Source: Sphacelaria rigidula (taxonomy: Eukaryota > Phaeophyceae > Sphacelariales). Taken from it: a stretch of 34,679 bases of DNA. The notes below the pieces were generated by a model. That model did no database searches. It had not been told where the DNA came from and was given only the letters and a program-made list of their open reading frames with translations. This document shows positions 1 through 11,800 of this stretch, one piece after another. Position 1 is the first letter of the stretch. Each line of letters opens with the position of its first letter. The stretch spans positions 1 to 34,679 of the forward strand of contig CAXNAA020000025.1 in the NCBI GenBank assembly GCA_964200075.2. Reading direction: 5' to 3'. Position numbers and translations under genes: made by a program.

Positions 1-809
1 CGGTGCTAGACAGGGAAATATCGAAATATTTTGATATTTTTGAAGGAGTCGCACCAGGATGTACGTTATCACCCTCTCTAACCGAGGTATTCTTCGATGA
101 CCTGATACAAGCATGAGACACGGCAGAGCGAGGGGTGAAAATGATTAAACAACTGGAGACAGTGCAACTGGCCGCAGCTAAGAGAATACTTTGATGCGGA
201 AACGGTGCAAATGGCAGCAAAGAAAAGAATACTTGGATGCAATAAAAATAGTGAAGATGCAAACAGTACAGAGTGCAACAGCTCACAAACTACTTGGATG
301 AAGTGAAGTTGGTGAAGGAGTTGGGGAACAGTGCAGATTACAGCAGCGAGGGGAATTACTTGGACGCTCGAAACAAATAGGTACGCTCCCCCCCCTTTTG
401 AAGTCTTTCCCTTTTCCCCACCCGTCAGTGCCTGAAACAACGTAGAGTTTTCGACAATCCAACATGGCCGTCCCCCTCGGTTCTCGAATCCTGTGAAACT
501 GTAGACATAATAATGGCGAAAATAAAATAGGCAAGGTATGCTAAGTAAAAAATATAAGAATGAGGTACGTTGTACTAAATATACCGAGACAAAGCACAGA
601 AATGACAAGAAACATGCCCTCACACGCATGAGTTGTACATTGATGCTAATTTTGCAAGAGTCTAGTTCGTATGCCATATCCTAGCTGAGCCACCATGAGA
701 CGACCGGATTGTGGTGGTGAAGTCTTGCTGCATTTATACGGCACAAGAGTTTGACAGCATAAGGAGAGCGCGCGTTTACCTACATCGAACAGCAATACTG
801 TTGGCTTTC
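1..809. other. Intergenic, no recognisable gene
   Basis: Open frames exist on both strands, but none has a recognisable domain, a convincing splice context or protein-like composition. The longest, on the minus strand at 78-677, is rich in Leu, Phe, Ser and Cys and reads as chance translation. I see no RNA gene here. Confidence 0.5.
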
Positions 810-1118
810 CTACTTATTTAGAATATCGGTCAGCAGGGCGACTAGAATGCTACGCTCGTGGACAAATTGTCCAAGGTACCTAGTGGTTTTAGAAACGCGC
901 GTAGTTTTTCGATTGTATGGACGTGGCGTCTGAGTAATTGCGTTGCATTCGGAGGGGGCTGGTTGTATGCCGGTATTATCGATCAACAGGCTAAGGAACC
1001 TGTGGGACCCTGCAGTAAAGATATATTTGGCGAACTTGGCGAATTTTTTTACTGAACGCAAAATCGTGTAGTCGACAAACTTTGCCGGGGAACGTTGGGT
1101 GAGCAACACCTCGGTCAA
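810..1118 (-). pseudogene. Ty3/gypsy reverse-transcriptase fragment, decayed
   Basis: This is a 102-codon open frame. Its last 80 residues (about 813-1052) follow the end of a Ty3/gypsy reverse transcriptase. RFLSLLIDNTGIQPAP matches the family pattern 'FLGH-hydrophobic-S-x-x-GI-x-x-P', where LG has become LS. AITQTPRP is the usual 'AI-x-x-x-P-x-P' linker. YLGQFVHERSILVALLTDIL corresponds to the 'FLG-x-x-x-YY-R-F-I ... PLT-x-L' thumb segment. The catalytic YxDD box would lie further upstream on this strand and I do not see it. No integrase, RNase H or LTR is visible nearby. A few extra residues between the linker and the YLG motif, together with the isolation, indicate an old fragment. The match was made by eye from family consensus, so the superfamily call is moderate. 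Confidence 0.5.
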
Positions 1119-2132
1119 GAAGCTTGTGCATTTCTTTTCTGATCATACAGCGTTCTCATGGTGGGGAACCGCGTTGTTTTGTGGCAAAGGGTGTGCACGC
1201 GAGACAACAACCCGCAAAACATATTGAACTCGTGCTTCGTCCCCCCCAAGGGGGTCCAGCGACCATGTCAGCGACATAAGTGTCTAAAAACTATATGTAG
1301 AGCCTGTAAGGACCGTTTGAAAAATATATAGTCGCGCAGTCAACTTGCATGGTAGGCTGGGCATTAAAGGCAAAAAGGCAAAATAGGGTACCTACGTACG
1401 TCTGCGTACTGAAAAATTAATGACAAGGCAATCCACGGAAAGATGAGTGGCAGCATAATATCGAAAACCAAGTTTGAAGCAACTGAACAATGTATTTTCA
1501 ACTACGGTACCGCGAAGGAACAAGGTAGTATCCAACTACGGTACAGAATGCGTCAAGAAGTCAACCTGGTGAATAGCAAACCATACAATCGATCACCAGT
1601 GTGGGATAAAATGGGGATTCTACTTGGTGGCACCAAGGTAATGACCCTGCTACCAGAATGCTATGAAAAGGTACCCGGGATTAGCTAAACCAAACCAAAT
1701 TGCACCAAACCAAATTGCAAACACTCCACGCGGGAACATACCGTCGTTGGCAAACCGTTCAGTGTTTCCTGCGTGTCCTCCCCAACGCAATGACGTTTAG
1801 CGCCGGCTCCCTCAGCGGGATGCGACACCCCCAGGACAAGCGTGTGGGTGAACAAGGGCGGAAGTAATAGAGGGCGTGGTTAGTATACGTTGGAAGTCTT
1901 GGGGTACATGAAAATATGGCTCGGTTTTATACCACGTGACGCAGATCGAAATGTCGTGTGGCGGGCGGTGAATTCGGCGTTTCGGCCTTGCGAATCAGAT
2001 AGATGAAACGATTACCCGCGGAATCTTGCTCAAGCATGATGAGTACAGGCAGCGCAAAAGACAAGGCCCTGCAGACAGCCTGCACCCGCGCCGTAAAAAA
2101 AAAACATCGCGAGCGCCAAACACTATACAAAA
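1119..2132. other. Intergenic, only minor short repeats
   Basis: No gene recognised. Two small direct repeats are visible: 'caactacggtac' occurs twice near 1500-1545, and 'aaaccaaattgca' occurs twice near 1690-1720. Neither builds into a larger structure. Confidence 0.5.
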
Positions 2133-2375
2133 TTACCGGAACATAAAATGAAAAATAGTGCAGCTCGAAAGAGCAAGACGACGGCGGCGTAAATGATGAG
2201 ACAATCGAAAATAAAATTCAAAATTTCCACAACATGAAATAAAAATAGTGCAGCTCGAAAGGGCGAGACGACGGCGGCGCAAATGATGAGACAAACAAAT
2301 TAAAATACAAAATTTCCCGAACACGAAATGAGAAATAGTGCAGCTCGAAAGAACAAGACGACGGTGGCGCAAAAT
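2133..2375. repeat. Tandem repeat, three units of about 90 bp
   Basis: Three similar units follow each other. The shared anchor 'cagctcgaaag' starts at 2161, 2250 and 2341, giving spacings of 89 and 91 bp. Each unit also has an A-rich lead, a 'gacgacggyggcg' block and 'atgatgagaca'. The last unit degenerates after the GACGACGG block. The minus-strand open frame across it simply reflects the periodicity being close to a multiple of three. Confidence 0.85.
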
Positions 2376-2906
2376 TATAAAGTACTCAAAGTACCATTGA
2401 GGGGCTCAAAAGACAGTCATGATACACGCGGCACCCGGAGATGCAGACAATATGAGTATGTAAAATGAAAGAAAAGCAAACAAGATTGAAGTAGAAATGG
2501 AAGCTTTACTGCCTGCGCATTCCACAAATCCTCACGGCCACAATATAAATGACACCCCGGAAACAAAGTACATACTGACCATGGTGGGTTGTTCTACAAT
2601 AAAACTACCGGGATAATATAGAGAATGTCCAGAACACGATCACTGCTGGTAAGGTACAGCGATGATGCCATGGCTGACCAGGTGTAGATCATGCGAAGGT
2701 GATACAATGCACGCAACAATGACGAAATAAAAACTGTGCGATCAGATCGAAGCAAGGTTATGAAGAACATGAGGGCGGAGAATGCACGTGCACATGACAA
2801 CATGCGGTGTGATGGTGAGCGAGAAAAGTACAGCCGACAGTAGGCGGTAGAGGCAAAAACAACACAAGCGGTACAAAAACAGCCAACCTGAGCAGCAGGA
2901 AGCACG

Positions 2907-2981
2907 GTGGAAACAGCAGCAGCAGCAACAACAACATACGACAACAACAACAACATACGACAACAACAACAACAACATACG

Positions 2982-3032
<51 letters not shown>

Positions 3033-3069
3033 TACGACAACAACAACAACATACGACAACAGAAACAGC

Positions 3070-3154
<85 letters not shown>

Positions 3155-3239
3155 GCAACATAGCAGTAGCAACAACAACAACATAGCAGCAGCAGCAGCA
3201 GACAGCAGCAGCAACAGCAGACAGCAGCAGCAGCAGCAA

Positions 3240-3270
<31 letters not shown>

Positions 3271-3300
3271 AACACCCAGCAGCAACACACAGTGGCAACA
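2907..3300. repeat. AAC/CAG trinucleotide repeat tract
   Basis: Nearly 400 bases of (CAA)n mixed with CAG, CGA and ATA variants. The purest (CAA)n runs are near 2985-3030 and 3070-3145. Toward 3300 the tract turns to CAG, then to a CGACAA hexanucleotide pattern. All long open frames here (poly-Gln/Thr on plus; poly-Cys/Val/Leu on minus) are products of the repeat and should not be called as genes. Length is likely polymorphic. Confidence 0.95.
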
Positions 3301-3446
3301 ACCAACAGCACACAGCGGCGGCACGGCAGCGACTTTCAGGAGAGGAGGATCGGTCCTAGGAAAGTTGGTTATGAAAGGTGCTGTCGTTAATCGAGGCAAC
3401 CGCAGTACTGAACAGTACGGGCAGCCGCGGGTTCAAAACGAATTTT

Positions 3447-3705
3447 TAAATTCCCGGCCAACCGATTCACACAAATAGTAGCAGGTGAGATCCCGACTAA
3501 AAGGGATGAAAGTAACGCTATGCAGGGGAAGCCACTCGAGTGTGCGGGTAGGCAGCAACGGCGAACAACGTCTCTTAAATTCCCGGCCAACCCATACACA
3601 CAAATAGTAACAGGTGAGATCCCGACTAAAAGGGATGAAAGTGACGCTATGCAGGGGAAAGCCACTATACTGTGCGGGTAGGCCCCAACAGCGAACAACG
3701 TCTCG
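3447..3705. repeat. Tandem duplication, two units of 129 bp
   Basis: Two units start at 3447 and 3576 with 'taaattcccggccaac'. They share blocks such as 'gtgagatcccgactaaaag' and end with 'cgaacaacgtctc'. They differ at only a handful of sites, so the duplication is fairly recent. No coding potential is recognised. Confidence 0.9.
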
Positions 3706-4149
3706 TCACCACTAAAAGGTGCATTTCAGGGGAACAGACGCGTGGGGACCTCGGTGTAACAATTTAGGCACACATGGTGATGACAATCGTTTATCGGTAA
3801 AACCTCATGTGGTCAAAGTTGGGTACCGTACATGCAGCAGAGTGGGAAACTACGCGAGTGGGGAACTAGTGGGAAACTACTAGTGACTTCACATGCCGGT
3901 GTAAGCGGCATTACGCGCACATGAGGGCCAAACAGGCAATGCGATAGCCAGCAGGGTACAACTACCCATGGGCGGGAAAGTTAAAAAAATCGCAACGCCT
4001 CAGGCGTGACAGGAACTGCAGAGCAGCATAACAAAATTGCATTGTTCTTTAGGCGGCACGGTCACCACACAGCAGGGTAACAGTCAGTACAGCGGAAACA
4101 GCCGCGGCAACTGCAACATGAAAGTTTGTAGTGGCCACACAAGCGACAG

Positions 4150-4385
4150 CAACACAGCAAAGCAGCAGCACAATAACAAAAACAAAGGATAACGACGAAC
4201 CGCAGCAACCCAACAACGGACAGCCACAGACGGTAGCGGCAGCTCAGTAACAAAAACAAGGGACAACAACGAACTGCAGCAACCAAAACAACGGACAGCC
4301 ACAGACGGAAGCAGCAGCACAATAACAAAAAAATCAAAGGACAAAAACGAACCGCAGCAAACAAACAACGAACAGCCACGACGAG
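4150..4385. repeat. Tandem repeat, about three units of 75 bp
   Basis: The anchor 'acggacagccacagacgg' starts at 4216 and 4291, and a diverged third copy ('acgaacagccac') begins about 4368. Each unit includes an AAC-rich lead and 'cgaacygcagcaa'. The Cys/Leu/Val-rich minus-strand frames over it are repeat artefacts. Confidence 0.8.
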
Positions 4386-5278
4386 GGATGACAACAACGC
4401 TGGCGTACAGCTTCCGGAGCTGTCTGGAATTTGCTGTCCCAAAACACCCCGACGTAGTTGTAGGTCCTCTGGTTCGGTGACTCGTGCAATTCTCGTTCAA
4501 CCGTATTGCCTTTCAATTGTTTTGGCTAGGTTATTTCACTTTTGCTTTGAACGTCTGCAGTGGCGCGCTGATGGACCATCCCTGATGAACTCGTAACGCA
4601 GTGCAACGCGGCGGGCAACAACGCAATACCACAAACAAACAGGACGACAAAGCCTACCTAGTCCACTCTACTGTTCCGCGTAATTGTGGTACAAGCATAT
4701 CCTGGTGCGGTTGTTTTTGCTATTGCAAACAGTGAGTGCACGCTACTGTGCAGCAGCGATTTGTGTTGTTTCGCACTCATGGAGAGAAGGGCGTTTGTTG
4801 CTGTGTGGATTTTCTCTTCGTTTGTGTAAGGCACACTATTTACCATATATTAGTCTAGTGACACGACAAAATGAAATCTCGAACCTCCCCAAACAAAAAA
4901 TTTTACGGAGGCGCATGCTACGCCTTTGGGGGTCATGCCGGAGTTGACTCTACACAAGCACGGATGGACACCATGTCATGGCTCGATACTCTAGCTGGGA
5001 ATGGTGCCAGTTCAGTGGGCACCAGGCTAGCTGCTCAAACACAATCATTAGTTTCGAAGCCATTGAGCTCGATTTACTAGGTGGGAGTCAACCCACACAC
5101 CAATGACCAGGCGCCATGCCCATGGTTCACGCCGGAGACAAGACCCATATGGCTCATGCAATGCGGGCTTACATTGGTGAAGGCCAAAGGCTCCTCTCAG
5201 ATAGCAGTCCGAGATAGTGTTGATGCTTCTTGTATTATTGGCAACCGGCTGATGGCTGCTACGTGTGCGTTGAGATGA
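4386..5278. other. Intergenic, no recognisable gene
   Basis: Short plus-strand frames at 4871-5080 and 5081-5278 are contiguous across a single stop, but I see no known motif in them. I compared them with the copia RNase H region because a G-run followed by 'ctgtcgaaatc' occurs just downstream. The diagnostic residues are absent. Confidence 0.4.
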
Positions 5279-5440
5279 GTTCCCAAAAGACTGTGGCCAA
5301 GTAGGGGGGGACTGTCGAAATCAAACAGACTCAGACTGGCCCATGACCTGTCGGGCTAGACAACGCAAGAGTATGACACATGGAATCTACTCGACTGGAT
5401 CATAACCGATAAATCCGGAACATCCCCCCAGCCTTTTAAT
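5279..5440 (-). repeat. Headless copy of the SINE-like body
   Basis: This stretch matches about 5500-5640 in the same orientation, about 212 bp apart: 'atcaaaca' starts at 5320 and 5532. Both also share 'cccaaaag...ggcca', 'agtatgaca.atggaa', 'gtcgactgga'-like and 'ataaatc' blocks. It lacks the tRNA-like head found with the second copy. Divergence is substantial. Confidence 0.55.
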
Positions 5441-5499
5441 AAGGCTAAGCGAAAGAAATGTGGGAAACGAAGCCTGTGCATCAACATAGTCCAAAACGC

Positions 5500-5730
5500 T
5501 GTGACCCAAAAGGGGCGGCCAGGTCAATTGAATCAAACAATGTAGCATGACCCATCAGGTACAAAGCCTGACAAAGTATGACAAATGGAACCCTGTCGAC
5601 TGGAACATGACCAATAAATCTGTAACACACCACCTGCGGACATGAAGCATGAAAACCACGGGACTGTAGTTCATACCAGGGCTCACGGCAGTAGACGCAC
5701 TACGCGTTAGCGATTTCACCACCAACCCAT
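5500..5730 (-). mobile_element. tRNA-derived SINE-like element
   Basis: Read on the minus strand, 5730 down to about 5660 looks tRNA-like. TGGTGAAATCG (5721-5711) fits the A-box consensus TRGYNNARNNG exactly. GGTATGAACTA (5677-5667) is a degraded B-box 44 nt downstream, a normal spacing. Between them, GTAGT and ACTGC can form an anticodon-like stem. The sequence that follows (5660-5500) is shared with a second copy at 5279-5440, as expected for a SINE body. The degraded B-box and missing acceptor stem argue against a functional tRNA. No target-site duplication was identified. Confidence 0.45.
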
Positions 5731-5760
5731 CCACACGTGGTAGGTCGGCCATGCCTCATA

Positions 5761-6473
5761 CGCGCTTGAGTATCCATAGGCCACAAATATGTGAATATGT
5801 GAACGTGCGAAGAAGAAAATATCATTTTGTAGAAAATTGAAAGATATACCGTGTACGTCGCCCTGGTACAGGCAGGCTCAAGAACAGCAGTCCAAAACAC
5901 CCATAAAAGTCACCCACCGCGTTCAATCGCATTTGATCATTATTACCGACCATCGCGTTCGATCATGCCTACCGAAAAACAAGCCGCCGGGGATCACTAC
6001 CCGTGCAGAAAAACAGACTGGCGCGCTGGCCTCGCCCAAGCTCAAGCCCGACGTACGGTGGAAGTGAAGACAAGGGTCGTCTCAAAAGTGCCCCCATCAC
6101 TTTTCAAAACATCACTCGCGGAGAAGTGATGCCACCACAACGACCAGTGATGAGTTTTATCGACAAGCAGTTATGTTGAGATCGAAGCCAAGATCTGCGC
6201 ATGCACGTCTGGGTTCTTCCAAGTTTTTGAATTTGCGCCTTTCATTGAATACTGGACTGGTTTCCGTCAAACAAAGGCTGTCGTGTGTGGATAATGAGGT
6301 ATCACTTGAATGATGCGCGTGAGTGGTGCGTGTCTGTGCGTGTTTTTCTCAGGGCTGGGTGTGTAGGTGTTGTGCTCCGTTGTTGCATCTTGTCGGCAGA
6401 ATTACACTGACCTTGGACCTGGTTGGACTAACGATCAATACCACACCCGCGCTGCAATTCTCACTCTGCATGC
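5761..6473. other. Intergenic, no recognisable gene
   Basis: Two overlapping plus-strand frames at 5837-6129 have no recognisable motif. No RNA gene or clear repeat was seen. Confidence 0.45.
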
Positions 6474-6835
6474 AGACCTGGGTTAGAAGTTGTTGCATTC
6501 GAATACAGTCCGTCTTCAGTTTTCGAGCGGTGTATGAAATCAGCCGAAGGACTCAAACATGGGACATGTCTTGTCCCATTGTACTTCAGCACAAACACTG
6601 CGTGTAGATCTGGGTGAGAAGTTTTTGTATTTTATTACAGCCCGTCTCAAGGTTTCGAGCGGTCAGGATGCTGTGATTTTGCAACAAGAGAAGCTGATAC
6701 TTCCTGTGTATACAGTCCGTCTTCAGGTTCTAAAGCCAAGAAACAGTGCAGAACTGCCGTGTTGTCTGGTGTTGAGTGTACATCTCTGTACTTCATATAC
6801 CACTGCAGAGTTGTCTTGTGCTGAGTGACCACCCT
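6474..6835. repeat. Diverged direct repeats, about 132-bp period
   Basis: 'agacctgggttagaagttgttgcatt' at 6474 recurs as a variant at 6606. 'acagyccgtct' followed by 'tcgagcggt' or a variant occurs three times, near 6507, 6638 and 6714. 'gttgtctggtgttgagtg' near 6762 reappears in altered form near 6812. This looks like old tandem amplification of noncoding sequence. Confidence 0.6.
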
Positions 6836-6885
6836 GTACTCCAGTTCATGGGGTCATCTTTTGAGCCGTTCCTGAACAGTTCCAA

Positions 6886-7155
6886 GGGTCAGACAAAAAA
6901 ATATTCGTCTGGATACTACTTGGTTCTAGTATCATGAGTCGACTCGTGACGAATCAATCTCTAGGCTTTATTTCAGCGTTGCAAGCCAGGTACACGCAGC
7001 CNNNNNNNNNNGTACACTCATCCCAGACACGTGTGACGGCGCAAAAGTTGCGTGGATACCCCTTGAACCAGCGATCAACCTTCTTCTCCCTCTTGGGCAA
7101 TCAGATCGAAGAAATCGTGAATTTGGTGATTTTGAGTCGTATTTTCGTCCTAACC
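6886..7155 (+). mobile_element. MITE family 1, copy 1 (contains a gap)
   Basis: The left end reads 'gggtcagacaaa' and the right end 'ttcgtcctaacc', which are imperfect terminal inverted repeats of the form GGTYRGACRAAT / ATTCGTCYRACC. The interior shares 'cagcgttgcaa', 'ggcgcaaaagttgcgtgg' and 'aatttggtgatt' with copies at 14120 and 18956. A 10-N gap interrupts the body. No transposase is encoded, so it is non-autonomous. Confidence 0.75.
7002..7011. other. Assembly gap (10 N)
   Basis: A run of N inside MITE copy 1. Comparison with copy 3 suggests that little sequence is missing here. Confidence 0.99.
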
Positions 7156-8688
7156 GTGAAAAGTTCTGTTTATTAAAGTTCTCGAAAAGCTCTGCTGGTT
7201 TTTCTGTCACAGAAATCCTATACCGGATATGGAATAGCCTGAGATAATTACCAATTTGAAAATTGGAATTGGGAGCCCCTGAACCCGACAAGATTTCGCG
7301 AAAAAAGTGCTTTCCTACCGTAGCAGTGCTCGAGAGTTTCGGAAGATGTACTTTTCTCATCATAGTTCAGAGTCCAGAGTGGAAGCTTTGAAGCTTCAGA
7401 GTGGATGCTTAAAAGTTCATAGCAGCAGCTGATGCGACGTACCTGGCGTAACTATATTTTGTCGCAGTGATTACCCGCAGGTTGCCCCGCCAAATGTACG
7501 ATCGACCAGCGACCAGTTCGGAAATGCGTAGGTCGGCACAGCACTGACCGTACCGTGCCCTGTGGTACCGCGTTTACGGTACACTACGCTTCACTGCACC
7601 TGCCGTGAGTCACTCCATTATCACGCACTGCACGACACTGTAGTGCTGTGCAGTGTGGAGTACAGAGAGTGCAATGCAAAACCCTACAACAGTGCATTGC
7701 GGTACGGTGAACTACAGCGCAAAGATATTACGCTTCTCCCGATCATGCAGGCGATTCACTTCAAAACTATTTCTCCATTATGTGTGACGTTGAGAAAGCG
7801 ACTTCACTCACCGTCATAACTGCACACAAAAAAAACAAGCACGTTCCACAGTGTCATAGTATAGCGTACACTTCACGTCAAATACACATCACCTTGGGCA
7901 CCAGCGGGCACCCACGGAACAAACGGGTTTGTGATCCTTCACAAGAAAAAAACAGGGAAATAAAACGACAGCACCAACATGGAGGAAACAGAGAAGTAAA
8001 TATGTAAATCATTTATACCGGGGAAGCGAGACGAGGCCAAAGATCGTTCGACACAACATCGCCGACGCGGATCACCCCGAGATTTCTCGTCTCCTCACCA
8101 ATCGGTCCATTCCTTACGAAATATTTTCACGGCAGCTGCTCAATACGTCACGTGCCCCCACCCTTCCTCAAACGGGAAAAGCTGTGGAGGGATGAACGGC
8201 CTAACCGACAGCAAAACGCAATTCAAATGTCGCGACCTACGTCGCGACACAAAGCTGTGCTTCCAAAACAGCATCATGTTACACTCACAATCGATCACAC
8301 CAGTACCGCTGGGGGAAAATATACCAAAATAGAGCAACCCTCAATTTTGCGTGCAACTCCTGAAGCTCGGACGCTAATACCATGTGAATTGTGGATTGAC
8401 CAAGGTCGAATCCAACTCCACTCTGTCTGGCTCGCCTCAACTTCCTTCTCTCCGCCCTTCGCATGATGCTCGTTCGTGGTGACTGAAGAACTACTACACA
8501 CATGCCTCTCCCCCGTGCCCACACACAACTCGAGTGTCCCCACAAAATTTGAAAAGTACTGTTATCATCACACGGAAAATCTCACCTCCAGTACAATCCA
8601 CTAGAAGTGGAAGACGCCTAGAATAGTCCCACTTCCAACTCTTGGAAACAACACACAAGAAATTACTCAACAACCAACAGCTCCCATT
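7156..8688. other. Region downstream of UGDH; no other gene
   Basis: Because UGDH is on the minus strand, its 3' untranslated region must lie just left of 8689. I see no unambiguous polyadenylation signal. An imperfect palindrome of about 28 bp sits at 7626-7653 (ACTGCAC...GTGCAGT). The short frames at 8152-8545 on both strands show no recognisable domain. Confidence 0.45.
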
Positions 8689-8851
8689 TTACTTGAGCGG
8701 CTGCTTAGGTTGAGATTTCCCGATGCAGTAAACCTCGAACCCGATCTTGCGGAGAGCCTCACTGTCTACTACGCCACGGCCGTCAAATACGAACGCGGGC
8801 TTGGCCATGCCCCTGTAGATGCGCTCGTAGTCCAATGTCTTGAACTCGTCC
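8689..8851 (-). CDS. UGDH: UGDH exon 11: C-terminus and stop
   Basis: It begins with the last base of the Trp codon, then [20 protein letters not shown] through FDGRGVV to QPKQPLK and TAA (8691-8689). LDYERI and FDGR are family landmarks. The open frame continues upstream only as intron read-through. Confidence 0.95.
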
Positions 8852-11800
8852 CTGTTCTCCACAATACCACAAGGAAGCAGCGGGAAGTAGCAGTTACATA
8901 TCCAGGAGGTCGATACCAGGGGAGCGGATGGGTTGGTCTCTCGAGAGTACGGGCTCGGGTTCGTCTCGAGGAGCGGCAAGTTGACAGGTATGTCAAGAGG
9001 AAGGGAAGATAGGCACCTTGCCACAACCTCACTGTAGAAATCGTCATGATTGGTCTCCATAGCAAGTTTCATCTCAAACCCGAGCACTTGTCCTGCAGGT
9101 AGCCTTGGCTCATAAAAGCTCCGTGAGGGCATACATCTACTGTCCTGTACGCTATAAACCGGTGCCGACCCCGGAGCCTACCGGTTATAACCGCAAAAAA
9201 CAGGGGATGAAAAACGCCCATCCCGGGGTTTCCAACCCTGTTTCTTTCATTGGCTTTACACTTTATACCGCTTTTAATGTGGGTGGACCGCCTCCAAATG
9301 GAGCGTTTTGGCGTGGTGACTGCCAGTTGTTTGCGATGTGATGGTTTTCCCCCTGTACAAGGGAAAGGTAGTGTGTGTGTTTTTCATCTTTTGTCGCCCC
9401 AGAAAAAAGTAAAGCACGCTCGTTTAGTGTTCCATGTTTCATAATTCATATTTGGGTAGGGTAGGTTGCGTGCATGGCTCATACCACTTCATTAGCTCCA
9501 TAGCTTGCCAGCCTTGAACAAAAAAAAACGGTCAACTTCGAAGTATACGCAACCAAACAACAAACAAGCTGATCACGCCCCACAGAAGTCAACGCGTTTT
9601 CCTTCGCTGAAGGCAAGGGCGCGGACAACTCCTTTCCCTCTCCACCCTTCCCAAGATCAAGGAGCCCGAGAAATCAGATGCTTCGCGCCCATCGGTAGGA
9701 CCCTCCAGAGTCAAGGGGTTTCAAAAGCGATGCCCACGCGGGTGAAGCCATGTGGTCTGCTGTCTGGTGTGTAAGTCTATGTGTCCATGGTCTGCTGTGG
9801 TGTGGGACTGAGCACCGCAGAGCGCTGAATGTAGTATGTAATAGCCTGCGGTGAGGGGGCCCTGCAGAGTACAAAATAACCCCAAATTTCGGCGGAACCT
9901 ACCCGGGTAACCCGGAACCGGTTCCAGGTTATGGACATCCCTGCTTCATGTGGCGACAATGGCGAAAATAAAAACGAACCCAAGGGTCGGAAATCCCAGC
10001 TTCTCATTGTGCTCGGCTTTCTTTATTTCGATTTACATGAAGATTTTACCTTCCCAAACCAGCCGCTTCTTTTTCTCGGGGGGGGGGCTGTCGTAAAAAG
10101 ACTAATTCGCTGTTATACAAGAAAAAGAAACGTGCTCATCCTTCGAAACATAGCTATGGTTCAAAAAGATGAGGATGCGCTACTCAGTATCGAGTAATGT
10201 ACAACATTGGTACGTGTCTGACGAACCCATGTTTCAAAAAATTTCACGCTTCGTTTAATCTGAAGGGGCTCACACTCACCACTCGGTCAAGATAGCCAAG
10301 GCATGCGCCCCGTCCGCTGCTGAGTACGCATCCTTGCAAGTCTTGATCTTTTGCCCCCCAACACCAAGTAGAAAAGAAAAAAAAGCAACAAATGAAAAGA
10401 GGTCAGCACATTCAAAGGGTCCGTGAATTTTCTACACCAGCGTCGAAACAGACACCAGGGCACCCAGTGTTCTCAGGTGAGAGATAGGGCAAAAAGGTAG
10501 ATATATATTATATATATATAAATATGCATTTTTCACATGAGTTGTGGGAGAGAAAAAAACGAACAAGCAAAAGTAACCATTGCATACACAAATCCACTCA
10601 GAGCTTCCAAAATGGAGACGAGCACTTCGTACGGCGAACCCTTCGACGGGAAATACACGTACAACTATCATCACATGGGTAAACCACGTGATTCGACAAA
10701 TCGACACTGCTCGGCAGTCTCCGAGTAAGCTGCAGGGCGTCGCCGGCATGGAGTAGCAAAACCACGGGTAACATGACCAACATGACGGTAAAGTCCCAGA
10801 GAAAAAGACGGGCTCAACTGTGGCAAGGAGCCTTTCTTAAAAAACGGTGGGAAATAGGCGTGTCCACGGCCGAAAAAAATGAAAATAAAAGAGACTCCAA
10901 GGCCACGGCCTGCGGGAGAGTATACCAGAAGATCAGTGCCTCGTCACATCTCGCCTCACGTACGCACTCTCACCGACTCCTCCAACTTCGGCGTGTTGTC
11001 CTTGTTGATATTGCAGGTGTAGTCGAACTCGACGAACATCTGCTCTCGCTTAACCTGAGGGTCGTATACTTGTACCCGCGCTTGCTCCTCGAGCAACGCC
11101 TGGCACACGAACACCTGTGGCAATTTTGTTGTCGGTTGTTCGATAAAGGATCAAATGAACGCCCCAGAGAGAACGAAAAAGCAAGCGCTCGGACGGTCGG
11201 ACACATGAAACGAGCAATATACAAGAGTGACAACAACAAAAAACAACAAAAACGCGTTCCTGATTCGTGTCAACAAACGGAAGGAAACTCCACAGCAGAC
11301 TCGAAAAACTGGAAGAAAAAAAACAAATCGACAGGACAGGGCAGGACAGGGAGGGTGTTCCAACACATGAAAAAATAAGAAGAATTAAGGAAAATAAAAA
11401 CATACCGCGGGTGTCTCCCTGGTGTCTCCCGTGTCCTTCTTGAAGGCGAAGCCGAGCACCGCAATCTTCTTGCCCGTTACGGTGTTGAACATGCGTCGCA
11501 CCATCAGTTTTGTGAAACGGGACTTCTGGTAGTCGTTCATGACGATCACCTTCATGTTCCGATTTTTTTCACGGCAGAGCGGACGGGCAACAAATAACGG
11601 CAGCGGGGTTACTGCGGGCTCATCACAAGAGAACCTCCGGTCAGCTGACTATTTTAGTCCTGGTTCTGTAGGTGGCTCAGTCAAAGTTTGACGACACAGT
11701 TCTTGAAAAGAGCAGATCGAACCGATAAAAAGTGCTCGTTACGAAAATATCCGCACTCCATCCTCTGGTCTGCTCTCTTGGCTGACGATCATCGACCCCG

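Noticed and set aside
2594-3399. Overlapping long open frames with poly-Cys, poly-Val, poly-Leu and poly-Gln
   Set aside because: They are six-frame readings of the AAC/CAG repeat tract and have no nonrepeat domain.
4871-5330. Possible copia RNase H end, polypurine tract and LTR start ('taggggggga ctgtcgaaatc')
   Set aside because: The translated region lacks RNase H landmarks, no matching second LTR is visible, and the downstream sequence is better explained as part of the SINE-like repeat.
9151-9192. TATAAACCGGT / ACCGGTTATA stem-loop in UGDH intron 10
   Set aside because: Short with a bulge and not repeated elsewhere in the window; it could easily occur by chance.
10773-11378. 201-codon plus-strand frame over UGDH exon 9
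   Set aside because: It is the antisense shadow of a well-supported exon plus intron sequence.
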